Assembly: GCA_014871385.1 (NCBI GenBank)
Contig: CM026433.1
Location: forward strand, 4,049,573 to 4,113,572
DNA from: Ceratodon purpureus
Lineage: Eukaryota > Streptophyta > Bryopsida > Pseudoditrichales > Ditrichaceae
Reading direction: 5' to 3'
DNA length: 64,000 nt
The notes under the pieces are model-generated. The model worked only from the letters and a program-made list of their open reading frames with translations, was not told where the DNA came from and searched no databases. Below, in pieces: positions 45,583 through 58,058 of the stretch (positions within the stretch are counted from its first letter, which is position 1; every line of letters begins with the position of its first letter). Position numbers and translations under genes: made by a program.

Positions 45583-48500
45583 TATGACAACTTGAAAATA
45601 AATAGATTTTATATGATATATAATTTTTTTGACATATATTTGATTGTTGAAACAATAATAAACTTTGCAATCACATAAATATATGCCATCTATGATTTTG
45701 AATATACATGTGATTTTCTAGACCTTAAAAATAACTAAGATTAAGTAAAATCTATTTTTAATATTTAACACTTTAGTTCTTTTTTAAATTCACAATGAAA
45801 AAGTTAAAATTTTGTTTTTATTTTTAGATTTACTACGTGGATGAATTTTTAATTTAAAAAGTCATTTAAACTTTACAATAATGAAGATATAGTAGCCAAC
45901 TATATTTGAGCCAATAGAAAGCCTTATTGGTAATTTAAATTTACTCCAACCATATACAGTGGCACAAGAAATAGAAATTTGTAAGCCAATAGAAAGCCTT
46001 CTTCAAATATTCAATTTAAGAATCTTTATCAAAAGAACTTATTCCAAGGACACTCCAAAAGTATCTCTTATTCCAAAAATAATCAAAATATAAAAATAAT
46101 AACATTATTAGCCACTAAATAATTATCTGAAATATATACTTTTATCTAAATTTAATAAATCAATCTTTAAAAATTTATGCTTGGTTATACTTTAGTTTGT
46201 TAAAATCCATTAATACAAATTTGTTTGATATAGTATAACACGGAACCATCGATTATACCATACTATTCTTCACTACAATGTCCACTACTTCTAAAAGACT
46301 CAGATTTTTAGAATGTATTTTGTATTTGATATAAATTATATTTATTTTTCTTTGAAAATTAATCATAATTTTAGATCGTCACAACAAAATCTGATATTTT
46401 TTGAGCGTACACAAAGCATATGATTTCATGAGAAAAAAAACAAAATAGATTTCCATTTTATTAGGATGGAAATACATTTCCATTACTACGTACAGATAAT
46501 CTACGTTCTAGGTTGATTTTCGAGGAGCGCCTACTGTAGTGTTGAGCCTACCAAAGTCACTGTCCGAAGGAGAACTTGCCTATGTTGTCGTCCCTCCTTT
46601 CCCTCATACCCTAAACCCTTGTCACCTTCAAGATCGTCTCTTCTTTCCCTCCTATCATAAACCCTTCTCACCTTCAAGAGTGATTTGTAAGTACTTGAAA
46701 TTATGGCAAATCAAGGAGAAGGGACTACTGGCCGCACACAGGTTCGTGAATAATGGCAGCATCCATATCACTCACCTGCACAAACTCAAAGACAGTCCAA
46801 ATCGGCCTCAATTCATGACCATGAATCTCAAGGTATAAACTTTATTTCAAATTTTTTTCTCATAGCGAATGGTAAGCTGTCGGTAGTTTTAGGAATCCCA
46901 AACAAAGTTATTGCTAGAAAAGGAGTAAAGAAGAATGACCACTAAGGGCCTCGACATTCTAAAGGTTGGAGAGGGGGTGCCAGAGGGTAAACGTGGTGAT
47001 TTAAAGGAATCCCAGAGGATTGAAGGAGAGAGGGGAGCATATTCGGAAACGCCAATAAAGGTGATATTCGAAGTCATCCGGGAAGGGCAAAAGTGGGTGG
47101 ATATCCTTGAGAGATGATTTCTACCTACAGTGACATCAATGATCATGCAAATGTTAAAAATAGAGTTTCAACCGACATTATTAAAGGAGGTATTTGAGGA
47201 TCAATTGGGTTATGCAACACAATTGCTTTGTTAAAAACTATCTATCGACACATAATTACATCAATAATGCGCAATACGTAGGTAAACTTTCAAATAGTAC
47301 ATTTACTTTGGAAGATCCAATAGTTCGGGAAGCACTTAGAAATATAGTACGTGAGACTAAAGATGATCTTCAACCTTTTAAATTCAACAGGGACAAGATG
47401 CATCATAAGAAAAAAGATGATATATATGTCACTATGAAGAAACATCTAAAATATTGAAGCAAGTGAGAGAGGACTCATGAGGCCAACAAGTTGTGCAATT
47501 AAAGCAATGGAGGATGGATAATTGTTGCAAGTTGTAGAAGCCCATGTGAATATTTCAGCAAGGCTAAGGCCTTCTACATTTCTTCAAAACGAGCCAAATA
47601 TAAGCGAGTATGATGGTGATGATGAAGTTGATGACAAAACCTTAATCATGTGTTTGTTGGAGAAAGAAAGCGTTAACGAGATGTATGCTAAATCGGTGAA
47701 TTGCATGGCTTATGAAAACGATAGTGATGTACTTACAAAATCGGATGTGTCCTCTTGCATCGCATTTTAGGAAATTGGATTTGTCAACAAGGTTTTATAT
47801 GGTAGCGCAATTCTTTCGTAATCAAAGACACTTGTAGATTGCCAAATTTAAGTTAGAGGAGGCTATATAGAATGGAGATGCAGTGCTATACACAATGTTG
47901 GCGTCATGTGTACAAGGTGGGTCGTTGACATGAATTACAATGTATTGTTGTTAGGGAATAAACGTAGTGTTTCATGCTCCCAAGAATCCGTTGCTTGAAG
48001 CAATCATGTGAAATTGGTTTATTGTTTATTATATTGTTTCATTATCAAGAGAATCTCTTACAAGGAATAATGGCGATTGCACTAAATATTGGCACTTATC
48101 TAACTAGAGCAATTGTTAAGTAGAGATAAATTTGTTGATGCCATTGGATGTTTCGTATATACTCAACATTATAATTTTTTTTGAATAAAATGTTTTTAAT
48201 ATGAGATCATATGTTTGAAGGATGCAAGTTGCAACTAAACTTTGAAGTAGAGCATTGAAATGGTGTGGCAGCTCAAATTTTCACATACAAAGACATTAGC
48301 CCGGGTAAAGACATAGAGCGTTAGCCTGGACAAATGAGGGGCTAAAACTTCCAACATTAGTTAGGGCTAATATGCCTTACATTGACTCGGGTAAATGGTA
48401 CCATTTTTGAAGCTAAAGCCATGATAATAAAGAGAAGCTGCTCATTTTTATATCATCAAGAAAGGAGACTAATGTCAAAGCAAACGTATGTGGCTTTGGC

Positions 48501-48817
48501 CTCAGCTAATGTTGTTTAAGCTTCTTGTGAATGAATGGCAATGAGTGTGCTATAATACACGTACATTTAAAAGATAAGTCTTTGAGATGATCACAACAAA
48601 TTCATTGGTCAAAGCGTCCAAGTGAAGCTCCACATAGAAAGAAGAAGATACTAGGCCACACATATTTAGTCTGCCCCTACGGATCAGAAGGGAAGACTAG
48701 AGAATAGTTTATAGTATCATTGGTCTAGTTTGTGTTCTATAGTGGACATGTTCTTGTACATTTGGAGCATCTATAGTCCTTATTTCCATTTATGACAATA
48801 CAATCACAAATATCATT
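45583..48817. other. AT-rich DNA with weak coding remnants
   Basis: 46,539-46,838, 47,194-47,457 and 47,522-47,770 on the plus strand hold short frames of plausible amino-acid composition (KLSNSTFTLEDPIVREALR; SEYDGDDEVDDKTLIMCLLE). A MANQGEGTTGRTQ-like start lies at about 46,702. They are separated by stops and could be pieces of one decayed transposon protein. I cannot assign a family. The rest is non-coding. Confidence 0.3.
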
Positions 48818-49732
48818 TTAACCCTTAAAGCTCCTTGACTATGTTTCACCAAAAAATGCTCCTAAACTGCCATTTCCAATGTAAAAACAATGAATGACTA
48901 AAAATTCATTATTTTATAAATATAACCATAAGATCTTCAACAAGATTATTCTAATAGATATCTCAATATATTACATCATAAACAATCATAGAGATTAAAA
49001 GATAATAGCGATTGAAATTTAAAAACAAACTTTTTTTACACGATTTTTGACTAGGTTCACACACTCTAACTTTTTATTCCTTAGGTTTTTTGCATTATGG
49101 AATTTTGGGGGTTTGGTGGACGACAAAGACAACTAAGTTAGCTAATTGTATAAAAAAATTACACACAAAAAATAAGTGTAGGATATTGAAAACAATATTT
49201 TTATTAAGTTGATTACAAAAGAATACTCATTCATATTTCTTTCCTAGAAATTCCATTATGTTATAAAGTCCCAATCCAAAAAAATCAAATAAAAGATTGA
49301 TGTCCATCCTTTAAGAGAAGAAAAGAAAAAAAACCTAAAAAAACAATTTTTCTAACTTTATGAGGGAATGAAGAAGTTTTTTTAGTACACTGCTTGAAAC
49401 AGTGAGAAAACTTTGATATTTTGTAGAGTGAAAACTTTGTATTAAAAGAAGTTTTTTTTTGGAAATCACAAAGATGACAACATTAATTATTTATAGAAAT
49501 AATCTCAAAGGTAACAAATGTATTTAGCATGGCTGCTCGAATTGCCTACCGAATAGAAAATACCACTTTGGATACCATAACTATTTTTTAAAATGACTAA
49601 ATGAAAAAAATTAGATTCTCTCAAAGTCCTTGTTACAGCAAATATTCACAAAAAGTTTTAAAAAATCTCGACTTAAATTAAAGTCAAATTCTAAAAAAGC
49701 TCGTAGGGGGCAAATTTTCCTTTATGAGTTAA
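48818..49732 (+). mobile_element. TTAA-flanked non-autonomous element, family B copy 1
   Basis: Begins TTAA-CCCTTAAAGCTCCTTGACTATG (two adjoining stretches) and ends GGGGGCAAATTTTCCTTTATGAG-TTAA (diverged end), 915 bp. It aligns along its length with the outer parts of the element at 56275-58058. It contains the uninterrupted site GAAATTTAAAAACAAAC (about 49014-49029) where the other copy carries a family A insertion. No coding capacity. Confidence 0.75.
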
Positions 49733-50354
49733 AAGTTCTCAGTAATCAAACGTCATGGATGGGTTGCTTTCTATAATATAATGGTACTTTGGAGTGATAA
49801 ATCATATATGATTTAAGTGATGGCTGGTTGCAAGAAAACTCTATCGATTGATTTTTTGTCATTCGTTGCTTTGTTGTGTCTTTATTGTAAGCCTTGGAAT
49901 ACTTTTATTATTTTTTTTCTAAATGTACTATTGAATCCAAATCAACATATTTTTGTTAAGAAATGCCTCTACTTTCTTCGATAGAACCTCCCATGTAAAT
50001 TTGCCTCTTTAGAAGTTCAATTTTGCTGGCCTTTAACACCTTGCAATTGAAATCTTCTAAGTAAGCAACTTGAGGCAAAGTTGTAGTTTTTGGTTGGTGA
50101 TATGAACTTAAGGAACAACTTTCACAGTGACTTTGAACATAATATTGTACAATAATTGTGTAGTAACTTCTAATTCTTAGACATCAGGAAGTTTATTGAT
50201 TCAAATAAGCTCTGAAGGCTTATTATCTTTCAAAATTTGTACAAATCTCAATGTTGGGAAAAAAATCATGCAAAAAACTTGTATTTCTACGAAAAATAAC
50301 TTCTACTGCAAGAAGATTATCATCCTATTAATGGCTAGTCGCAAAGTAGTGTAG
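49733..50354. other. AT-rich intergenic DNA
   Basis: Nothing beyond AT-rich sequence seen between two TTAA/TTAG-flanked elements. Confidence 0.6.
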
Positions 50355-51227
50355 TTAGCCCCTAAAGTTGAAAGGCCTCAAAAGTGCCAAAAACCCTCAA
50401 AATTAGACTCTTTCAATACAAGGTGTAGGTTTTCAAGTTTTGATATATTTTGGGGGAAATAACCGTAGGTTCTAGTACCTTACTTGTACATGTATATGTA
50501 ATCCAAATATTAGATTCAAACTCCTTACTTGTACATGTATATGTAATCCAAATATTAGATTCAAACTCCTTACCATAACGTTCTAAGTTGAAAGAAAAGT
50601 TTATTTCTCTTGTTGCAAAATGGATTTCAAGTGTTTTGTGAGCAAAAAAAACCAATTTTAAAAGCAAACTAGATATGAGGCTCTTCAAATTCTTGTTTCT
50701 AGATGAGTTAGGAATATGTCTATGGAATTTTTTCCCTCATACGGCCTACAAAACCTAAAGAAATGCTTGATTGTTCAAGTGGAGGTATGCTGAAATTCAA
50801 ATGCAAAGACCGGTCGATGATAGTAAAAAAGGGATAAAGAAAAATATTGGATTGAAAATCCAAGTGGTGAGATCATGCCTTCAAGTTGTTTTTACATGTG
50901 AAAAAAATAAATCTTGAAGAAAAATAAAATCAATTTTTGGTGAATTTTTGATGTTTCTGTGATCTAATTAATTTTGGGCATATTTTGAGCATATACTGCA
51001 ATTTTGGGAAGATTTCAGCATGCCCGAATAGTGTTTTTCAAATTTTGACTGCGGATATCTCCTAAAGTATGAGGCATTTTAAAGCATGAATGGTCTTGTT
51101 AGAAAGATATGAAAATTTTCCATGTTTTGCCAAAGTTAGAGCCACATACGGTAAAATTTGAGTCATAGGGAGCTTGACTTGACCCTAAATCATACCAAAA
51201 CTGCTAAGTTGATGCTTTAGGGGTTAG
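50355..51227. mobile_element. CCCCTAAAG-ended element flanked by TTAG
   Basis: Reads TTAG-CCCCTAAAG at the left and CTTTAGGGG-TTAG at the right, 873 bp. The outer 9 bp match families A and B but the flanking tetranucleotide is TTAG on both sides, not TTAA. The interior is not obviously related to A or B and has no coding frame. A 45-bp tandem duplication lies inside. Confidence 0.65.
50478..50567. repeat. 45-bp tandem duplication
   Basis: Two adjacent copies of a unit starting CCTTACTTGTACATGTATAT, at 50478-50522 and 50523-50567, with no difference seen. Confidence 0.9.
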
Positions 51228-53421
51228 CTAAAGTTATCAAAATAAGGTATCCCTATCTTGATCAAGGTTCCACCAAAGGCACCATTCCCAGTGAAGGTTC
51301 CTTCAATTATGTCTAAAAAATAAACATAAAATAAAAAAGTTGAAAAAATCTTAAATTTTGATGGTAACACATCATAGATGAAGAAAAAACATAAATTCTA
51401 TTGACTTAAATGGACATATTTAATAGTTGCTCGCGCATCACCCCTAGTGTCGAATCCTTCAAAACTTACAAGTACTTGCTATTATTAGAACAAGTTAGTT
51501 GAACAAATAGACACTTTATTCAAGTCAAGGCTCCTTTGAAGGCTGAAGTTTTTCTCTCTATGATAAGTTGGAGGCTCCTGCCTTTTACGGAAGTGCCTGG
51601 TTCCCACCCAAATATTGGCTCGGGTCCCATCAAGCTCGTACCGCTACCTTTGAGTTGATCTGGCAACAAATCGGCAGAAAGTGAGAGAGTGCTCTACTGC
51701 TATGATCGGACAGTCCACATGAAGCATCCAATAATACAAGCAGCTGCAGCATCCGAGTGATCTGCAGCGAAGGATTTGAAAATGGTTTCAGCAAATTCTC
51801 GTGGGCCTCATCATGGATCCCAGGCCCGAGGCTGCAGCTGCAAGGCTGCACGTAGACTTGAATATGTGTATGCTGGGGTAATATCAAACTCAGTACAACG
51901 CATTGCGATGCACCTCCACAAGTAATTCTGTACAGTACAGCCTGCTGAGACGACACTCTAGAGTCTAGTAACAGTCTAGTGGCCACTGGGGAACAGTACG
52001 GTTGAGGAGTCATACCATATAACGATACGTAAAAAAAACACTCCCTGATTCCCAGCACTACTCCTGCGTCCACTCAAATCTGTCTGTAGCAATCCTCCCG
52101 TGGAATCATCTCTTTGATGGTTATGGTACTGGACACTGGAGTTGCTGGTAGAATAAGTTAATGACTGACAGAGTCCGAGGCACTGTTTTTCCCACTGAAT
52201 CTGGGTCCCAATATGGAAATTATCGCGGCGGCACAGTGGATGGCATTGCTGTATACACGCGGATCTTCATTCATATGCTGCGTTTCCCAGCCCGGCTGTC
52301 GTGATCATAGTATTCCAAAATTCAGAGCTATTCCAATATCGGCAGGATACTCTTGTATTCACGGTACCGTTATATTATTGTTACTAGCTGTCAAGATGAC
52401 CTCGAAATCTTCAACTCTTTTTTAACTCCGAGACGACGTGCGTGAGTGCGACATCTTGTCCCTCGGCCTGGGCAGTTCACATTGGCATCTTCTCTTATCT
52501 AGAAGGCCCTATCTTCATTCCGTCAATGTTCGATCAATCCTCTGAAAGATTTTTAGCATTCTGTCGAGGTGCTGATCGAGCTCGAGAACCACCTTTGTTG
52601 AGCTGTTCGTGACTAGCTGGCCCCGAATTTTCTGCAACATGTTGGCCTCATCATGTAGTCAATGGTTATATTTTAGTGTGAGAAGCCATGATAGAGTTAT
52701 GGTGACTGCATACTTCCTTGGCTTAAAAGCACATTTTATAGTTGTCCACTTGAGCCATAAACTAGTACCTCGTGACCAAACCACAGGTTATCTTTATCTC
52801 TGTCTCCTCAACCTCTCTGATCGGCCACAAAGTAGACTACTTACTTGATGATTAGTTCAGTGTACGTGATGAACCCCTGGTCGTAGGGCCTTTGGCAGAT
52901 CACTCTGATGGGTCACGTAGACCAGATTATTGGGTCGCTTGATCAAGTGAGGTCCTCTTGTGTTTTACTTTAGTGATGTTGACTAGTCCAATATTGAGAA
53001 TTCGGATGTCGAGCCCATCATCTTTGGAATGTCGTCAACTTGAAGGCTCCCATCATCGAAGATGGTGCGGCAAGTTGGTCAAGATTTGATCTCACACTCT
53101 CCTCGGTCTGACAATTGGAAACCGTGCCTGTTCTAAACAAATCATATCAATGCTATTTCTTTCAATATGGTGTTATGTATGCGCAAGTTTGCCAAAGCTA
53201 GCTGTTGCAGCAGCTATTGTTTGTCAATCTTGGCACAGATGACTATTGAATCGTTCAGGGCCGTGTGCCTCGATCGCAGCCAGAAAGATTCCCAGAGTTG
53301 ACCCGCAGACTGTGCAGTTGGGTTTGTTGGCGGTAAAGTTCGGTTCGATCACCGTATCTGAGGAAGTCTGAACGTTTCTGTTGCTGGATTACGGCATCCT
53401 GCACGGCAGCTGGTGGTAGCC
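51228..53421. other. Intergenic DNA and 5' flank of the unrecognised 338-residue gene
   Basis: From about 51,600 the composition is balanced rather than AT-rich. A 147-codon minus-strand frame at 51630-52073 has no recognisable motif, Cys-rich chance-like content and no splice support. The stretch 52,900-53,421 is likely promoter and 5' UTR of the downstream gene. Confidence 0.4.
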
Positions 53422-55982
53422 ATGGCGGACTATTCACCATGGTTTTCTCAGGCGCATCGATTTCACGATAGCGATGGTTCCCCAACAGTGATGTATTTTC
53501 AGAGCAGGTATAACCTAAACATGATCTGGGACTCACCAAATCGAAGTAGATTTTATTCTTATGTTGACCTGAGCTTGTAGGGACGGGTTTTCTTCGAGAT
53601 TGTTAGTTTGGATTTGATAAACAAAAACTTGTAACAACTTGTTTGAAACATACGATACCCTTGCAGAGAAGAGGTTGTAAGAGCTGGAAAGGAAGTCACA
53701 CAGAGGACCAGAGCTGATGAGGAAACACAAATACGGACGAGAGACTCTCTCTTTTACAACTTAGAGGACGAGAAGACATTATTCAGCGAACCTCCAAATC
53801 AAATTCCTTATGCCACTAGTGATGGGGGTGGTAGCGATGAATCCAGTTACCCCAGAGCAACTGTTAATCGAAGTCCTGAATATTACTCAGACCTTTGGAA
53901 AAATTCATTGGGTAAAATAGTTAAATCCAGACGAAAACCTGTTGATCGAAGCCATGAATTTTACAGCTCAGACCTTTGGAATGTTTTATTGGGTAAACTA
54001 TTTGATCAAATGTTTGAGGTAAGAATCGTTTCTCCCAACGTCTCTGGTTCTTGTTTTCTTGCCGCTTGAATCACCAATGCTGATACTCAGGATTCTATTG
54101 TAATTCAATTTTAGCCCCCGTTATTTACTTCATTTAAATAGCAAACCGGGTGTGTGGGTATATAAAGCGAAGATAGTTTGTTCTCATTTGAGACTCTTAT
54201 TCTAGGAAAGCTTTTCACTCCTCTCTCCCATTCTCTCTTATCATATGCAAGTCAAATTCATTTTGACCTACTGCATGAAGTAACTCCCTCTGCCGACGAC
54301 CATGGGATCAAGAACTAGTTTAAAATCTCATTATAGTGTAAACTCTTGTTTTGTACTTCTTTAAGCATTTTATGTATGGCCGATGTTGAATTGATGCACA
54401 GGCTCCAGAGTTGATACGCAGCAAGAGAGAAGGTGGTGGGGGTGAGAAGGTGGAGGGGGTGGTGGGTGGAGGTAAGCGGGGTGGTGGGGGTTCAGCAAAA
54501 ATGGCTGAACCTCAGGGTGGTGAGAAAGTAGAGCCAGCAAAAAAGGCTAAACCTCAGGGTGGTAAAAAAGGAGAGCCACCTACCAAAGCAGCAAGAGAGA
54601 AGGAAGAACATCAAATCGGTAAAAAAAGAGGGTAAGCGCAGCGGTGTATTTCTTATTTTGCAATGAATTTTTTCACCATTTTTCTTTAAAAAAAAATGTA
54701 AGCTTCAAAAACATTTTAATATTTTAAGAGTGGAAGAATAATTTGATTGCTGAAAAATGTTAATTTGTAAATGAATTTTATTATTAACTCTTACATTCAT
54801 TCATGCTTGAGTAAGCAGTGATGTGACCGTAGAAATGCTAAAAGATATTTTACGGTACTTTATAAATCAACTGGCTTGAAAAAAATAACAAACTGGTAGT
54901 TTAGTCAAAAAGGGGAAATTTGATAGTGTGAATATTTAATGAAATTTGTGTGCACTTCGTATTCTTAAGTTTTATTTCTTATATTTTAACAAAATTTTGT
55001 TTACAAAAAAAATGATTAAAATTTTGTGTTATTTCTTTCACTTGCAGCTTGGTGCAAACTTTTAAGGATTTTAGACGGAATTCTAGACGGAATTCTAGAC
55101 GCAGTAGTAGTGTTGCACCAGGCGATGGTCAAAATAATTCTCAAGGGACTGCCAAGCAAACAGAAGGCTCTAAACCCATAACATTGGTGAGCAAGTTCTT
55201 ATTCATATCTTAATTTTTTACTATATTGAAGTGGAAAATGCTATATGATGAAATTGAGACATTTCATTGATGAGAAGTTTGTTCCAAAAAAGTACAAAAA
55301 TTGTCAATAAGAAATTGTTGAATCAAATCTATATGTGATATTATAGAGCAAGGAAAATTCCAAAGCCTTTTTAAGTATATTTAATAATTAACATTTAATG
55401 TGGAAATGGATCTATGCAGTATATTCAATCTACATGTTATTTGGAAATGGAATCCCACTATGCTGCTGATCATAGAATGCCATGCAATAAATCTTCTAGT
55501 AACAAATCTCTGTACATTTATTGTATTTACAATTGGCATGTGTGAAGGGGCTAGTATTCCTTGTAATTCCATAATTGCCCAACATGCACATTTGTAAGTC
55601 CATAATTGCCCAACATGCACATTTGTAAGTCCATAATTGCCCAACATGCACATTGGTAAACTATATGGAACATTTCTAATGTAGTTGAGCCTTACTATAC
55701 TTTGCAGAATGGCAGCGTTCTACCTTAGTTGAGTTCTAGTGCATGACTCATTTGTATCTGATTTGGTTGCAGAATCCAGATGAATATGAACATGCGAATC
55801 TGAGGAATTGTAAATATGCTCTTGTATGTGGAATTTTCACAGAATTCAACCCAAGTGGTGTATGGGTCATTGAAGATATGTACATTGATTCAGATGATTC
55901 AGATGATTCAGATGATTCAGATGATTCAGATGATTCAGATGATTCAGATGATTCAGATGATTCGGATGAATCAGATTATTGA
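53422..55982 (+). CDS. Unrecognised 338-residue protein with acidic (Asp-Ser-Asp)9 tail, five exons
   Basis: Model: 53422-53507, 53667-54018, 54402-54631, 55048-55186 and 55773-55982. All four junctions agree in phase (2, 0, 2, 0) and use GT/AG. Exon 2 alone has 117 open codons. Features in order: start MADYSPWFSQAHRF; charged helix-like REEVVRAGKEVTQRTRADEE; two related segments NRSPEYYSDLWKNSLGKI and DRSHEFYSSDLWNVLLGKL, suggesting an internal duplication; a Gly/Lys-rich low-complexity part with EPQGGEKVEPAKKAKPQGG repeats; an Arg/Ser stretch RRNSRRNSRRSSS; KYALVCGIFTEFNPSGVWVIED; then nine DSD units and ESDY. The basic middle and acidic end suggest a nuclear, nucleic-acid or histone-binding role, but that is speculation. 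I recognise no family. Confidence 0.6.
55569..55661. repeat. 31-bp tandem repeat, three copies, in intron 4
   Basis: Units start CCATAATTGCCCAACATGCA and run head to tail at 55569-55599, 55600-55630 and 55631-55661. The last differs near its end. It lies in the fourth intron of the unrecognised gene. Confidence 0.9.
55887..55967 (+). repeat. (GATTCAGAT)9 coding minisatellite
   Basis: Nine 9-base units in frame encode Asp-Ser-Asp repeats in the last exon of the unrecognised gene. Only the ninth unit has a substitution (GATTCGGAT). Such uniformity suggests recent expansion. Confidence 0.9.
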
Positions 55983-56274
55983 AATGGAATCCCATTTTTA
56001 TGAACAGTGCTGTAAATGCCTCAAAATTTCTGATAATGTGTATGACATTATGGACCTAGTCCTAAGACGGCCTACTATTTGGGAATCTTTGAGATGAAGC
56101 AAGGAGTCATTAAATTGAAGCAATGCATGCATGTTAGTGTCTATTTTAGAAAAAGAATGAATTAGTATGTTCCAAGAGTACTTCCCTAAAAAGATTTATT
56201 ACAGTGGTCAATGATCCCACTAACATTAGTTCTAGAATGTTATGTGATATGTATATATGTCACAATAAAAGTTA

Positions 56275-58058
56275 TTAACCCCTAAAGTTCCTTGACTATG
56301 TTTCACTAAAAAATGCTCCCAAACTGCTATTTCAAATGTAAAAATCATGAATGACTAAAAACTCATTCATTTCTATTTCTAGCTGTAAGATCTTCAAAAA
56401 TATTATTGTAGTAAATAGCTCAATAAATTTCATCATAATCCACCGTAGAGATTAGAAGATTATAGCAAATAAAATTTAACCCCTAAATTTCCTTGTTTTT
56501 AACCTTTTTTGGAATTTCAACCGTAAGATCTTGTACCTAACCCTACTAAGAAGAACTGATCCAAATTTCAACTGTTGATCCAAATTTCAACCGTTGGATG
56601 TTTTTCATTAGGGATATCATAGTGTTCAAAGTTTCAGCAAATATTTTTTTCGGCCTTGGCCGAGAGGCATAGTGCAAATGGGCCAAAGGAAGACTTGATG
56701 ATTATTATTTCAAACATTTTGGTCACATTTTTTTCCATGTAGCTTACTAAGTTAGGTATGCTCATGCACAATTTTAGGCCAAAAAAACGCTTTTTAGACC
56801 TTCATGCAAATTATTTTCTATAAGAAGGTATAAAATTGATAAAATAGTAAAACATGCATTACAAAAACAATTTGTGAGCTAAAGAAAAAGTGAACGGTGA
56901 GTAGGTACCTTTATAAATTTTTGATTTTTAGAAAAAAATATTTTGAAAAAATTCAAAAATCTCGAATTTTGACAAATTTCTAAAGAAAAAATTCAAAAAT
57001 TACTAAAAACTTTGAAGCTTGTCTTTGTAAGTTTTGGAGGCTGCCCTTGTAAAATTGGTAAACTTTTTGACTTGGGTCACTATGGAACTTGATTAGTGAT
57101 TTGATTATGAAAATATTTCAATTTTTATTTTTTTTAAAATACCTAATTTTAGACTGCCCGTTTTGGACTTGAAACCTAAAATTTCTAGATGAAGGTTCTA
57201 AAATTGGAATTTGGCTTCAAATTTTTTACTACATAGACCTTACTGTAAAGGGAGATCCTAGTAAAAATCTTGAAAAAAAAATATTAATTTTAACCTCCCC
57301 ATCCAGGCTGCCCGAAATAGCCAAAACCCATTTTGGGTTTTAAGGATAGTTAGGGGTTTAAAACAAACTTTTTTTACAGGATTTTTGACTAGGTTCACAT
57401 ACTCTACATTTTTTTTCCTTAGGTTTTTTGCATTATATATTTTGGAGATTTTGCTACATGACAAAGACAACTAAGTTAGCTAATTATATAAAAAAAAAAT
57501 GAACACATAAAAAACAAGTGTAGCATGTTGAAAAAAAAATACTTTTATTATGTTGATTACAAAAGAATGTTGATTCATATTTCTTTCCTAGAAATTCCAT
57601 TATGTTATAAAGTCCCAATCCAAACGGTCAAAGTAAAGATTGATGTCCATCCTTTAAGTGAAGAAAAGAAAAAAACCTAAAAAAACAAATTTTCCAATTT
57701 TTATGAAAGAAAGAAGAAGTTATTTTAGTAAACTACCCAAAATCGTGAGAAAAGTTTGATATTTTGTGGAGTGAACATTTTGTACTTAAATTTTTATTTT
57801 TTTTTGAAAATCACATAAATGACAACATGAAGTATTTATGGAAATAATCTCAGAGGTTACAAATTTCACTTTGGGTACTATAACTATTTTTTAAAATGTC
57901 TAAATGAAAAAAAAATTAAAAAATAGATTCCCTCAAAGTCCTTGTTACGGCAAACATTTACAAAAAGTTTCAAAAAATCTTGACTTAAATTGAAGTTATA
58001 GGTACATGCCCAAATTCTAAAAAAACCTGTAGGGGGCAAATTGTCCTTTAGGGGTTAA
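56275..58058 (+). mobile_element. TTAA-flanked element, family B copy 2, carrying a nested family A element
   Basis: Outer ends are TTAA-CCCCTAAAGTTCCTTGAC and GTCCTTTAGGGG-TTAA. Outer parts 56275-56475 and 57362-58058 align with family B copy 1 (48818-49732). The interval 56476-57361 is a separate family A element inserted inside. It lies about 290 bp downstream of the unrecognised gene. Confidence 0.8.
56476..57361 (+). mobile_element. Nested family A element, copy 2
   Basis: Begins TTAA-CCCCTAAATTTCCTTG and ends GATAGTTAGGGG followed by TTTAAAACAAAC. Flanking DNA matches the empty site in family B copy 1. The right-hand TTAA carries one substitution. The interior is highly similar to the copy at 59039 in the same orientation (for example around GCTTGTCTTTGTAAGTTTTG). 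Confidence 0.8.

Noticed and set aside
51630..52073. 147-codon minus-strand ORF
   Set aside because: No recognisable motif, no supporting splice partners and unremarkable composition.
53255..53539. 94-codon minus-strand ORF
   Set aside because: It overlaps exon 1 of the plus-strand gene model, which is supported by splice phase. The minus frame has no motif.
55569..55661. Possible CRISPR-like array (31-bp repeats)
   Set aside because: The repeats are directly adjacent with no spacers, lie in an intron and belong to a eukaryotic genome. It is an ordinary minisatellite.
57258..57470. 70-codon minus-strand ORF across the end of nested family A element
   Set aside because: It spans the junction of two transposable elements, so it is a chance frame created by the insertion.
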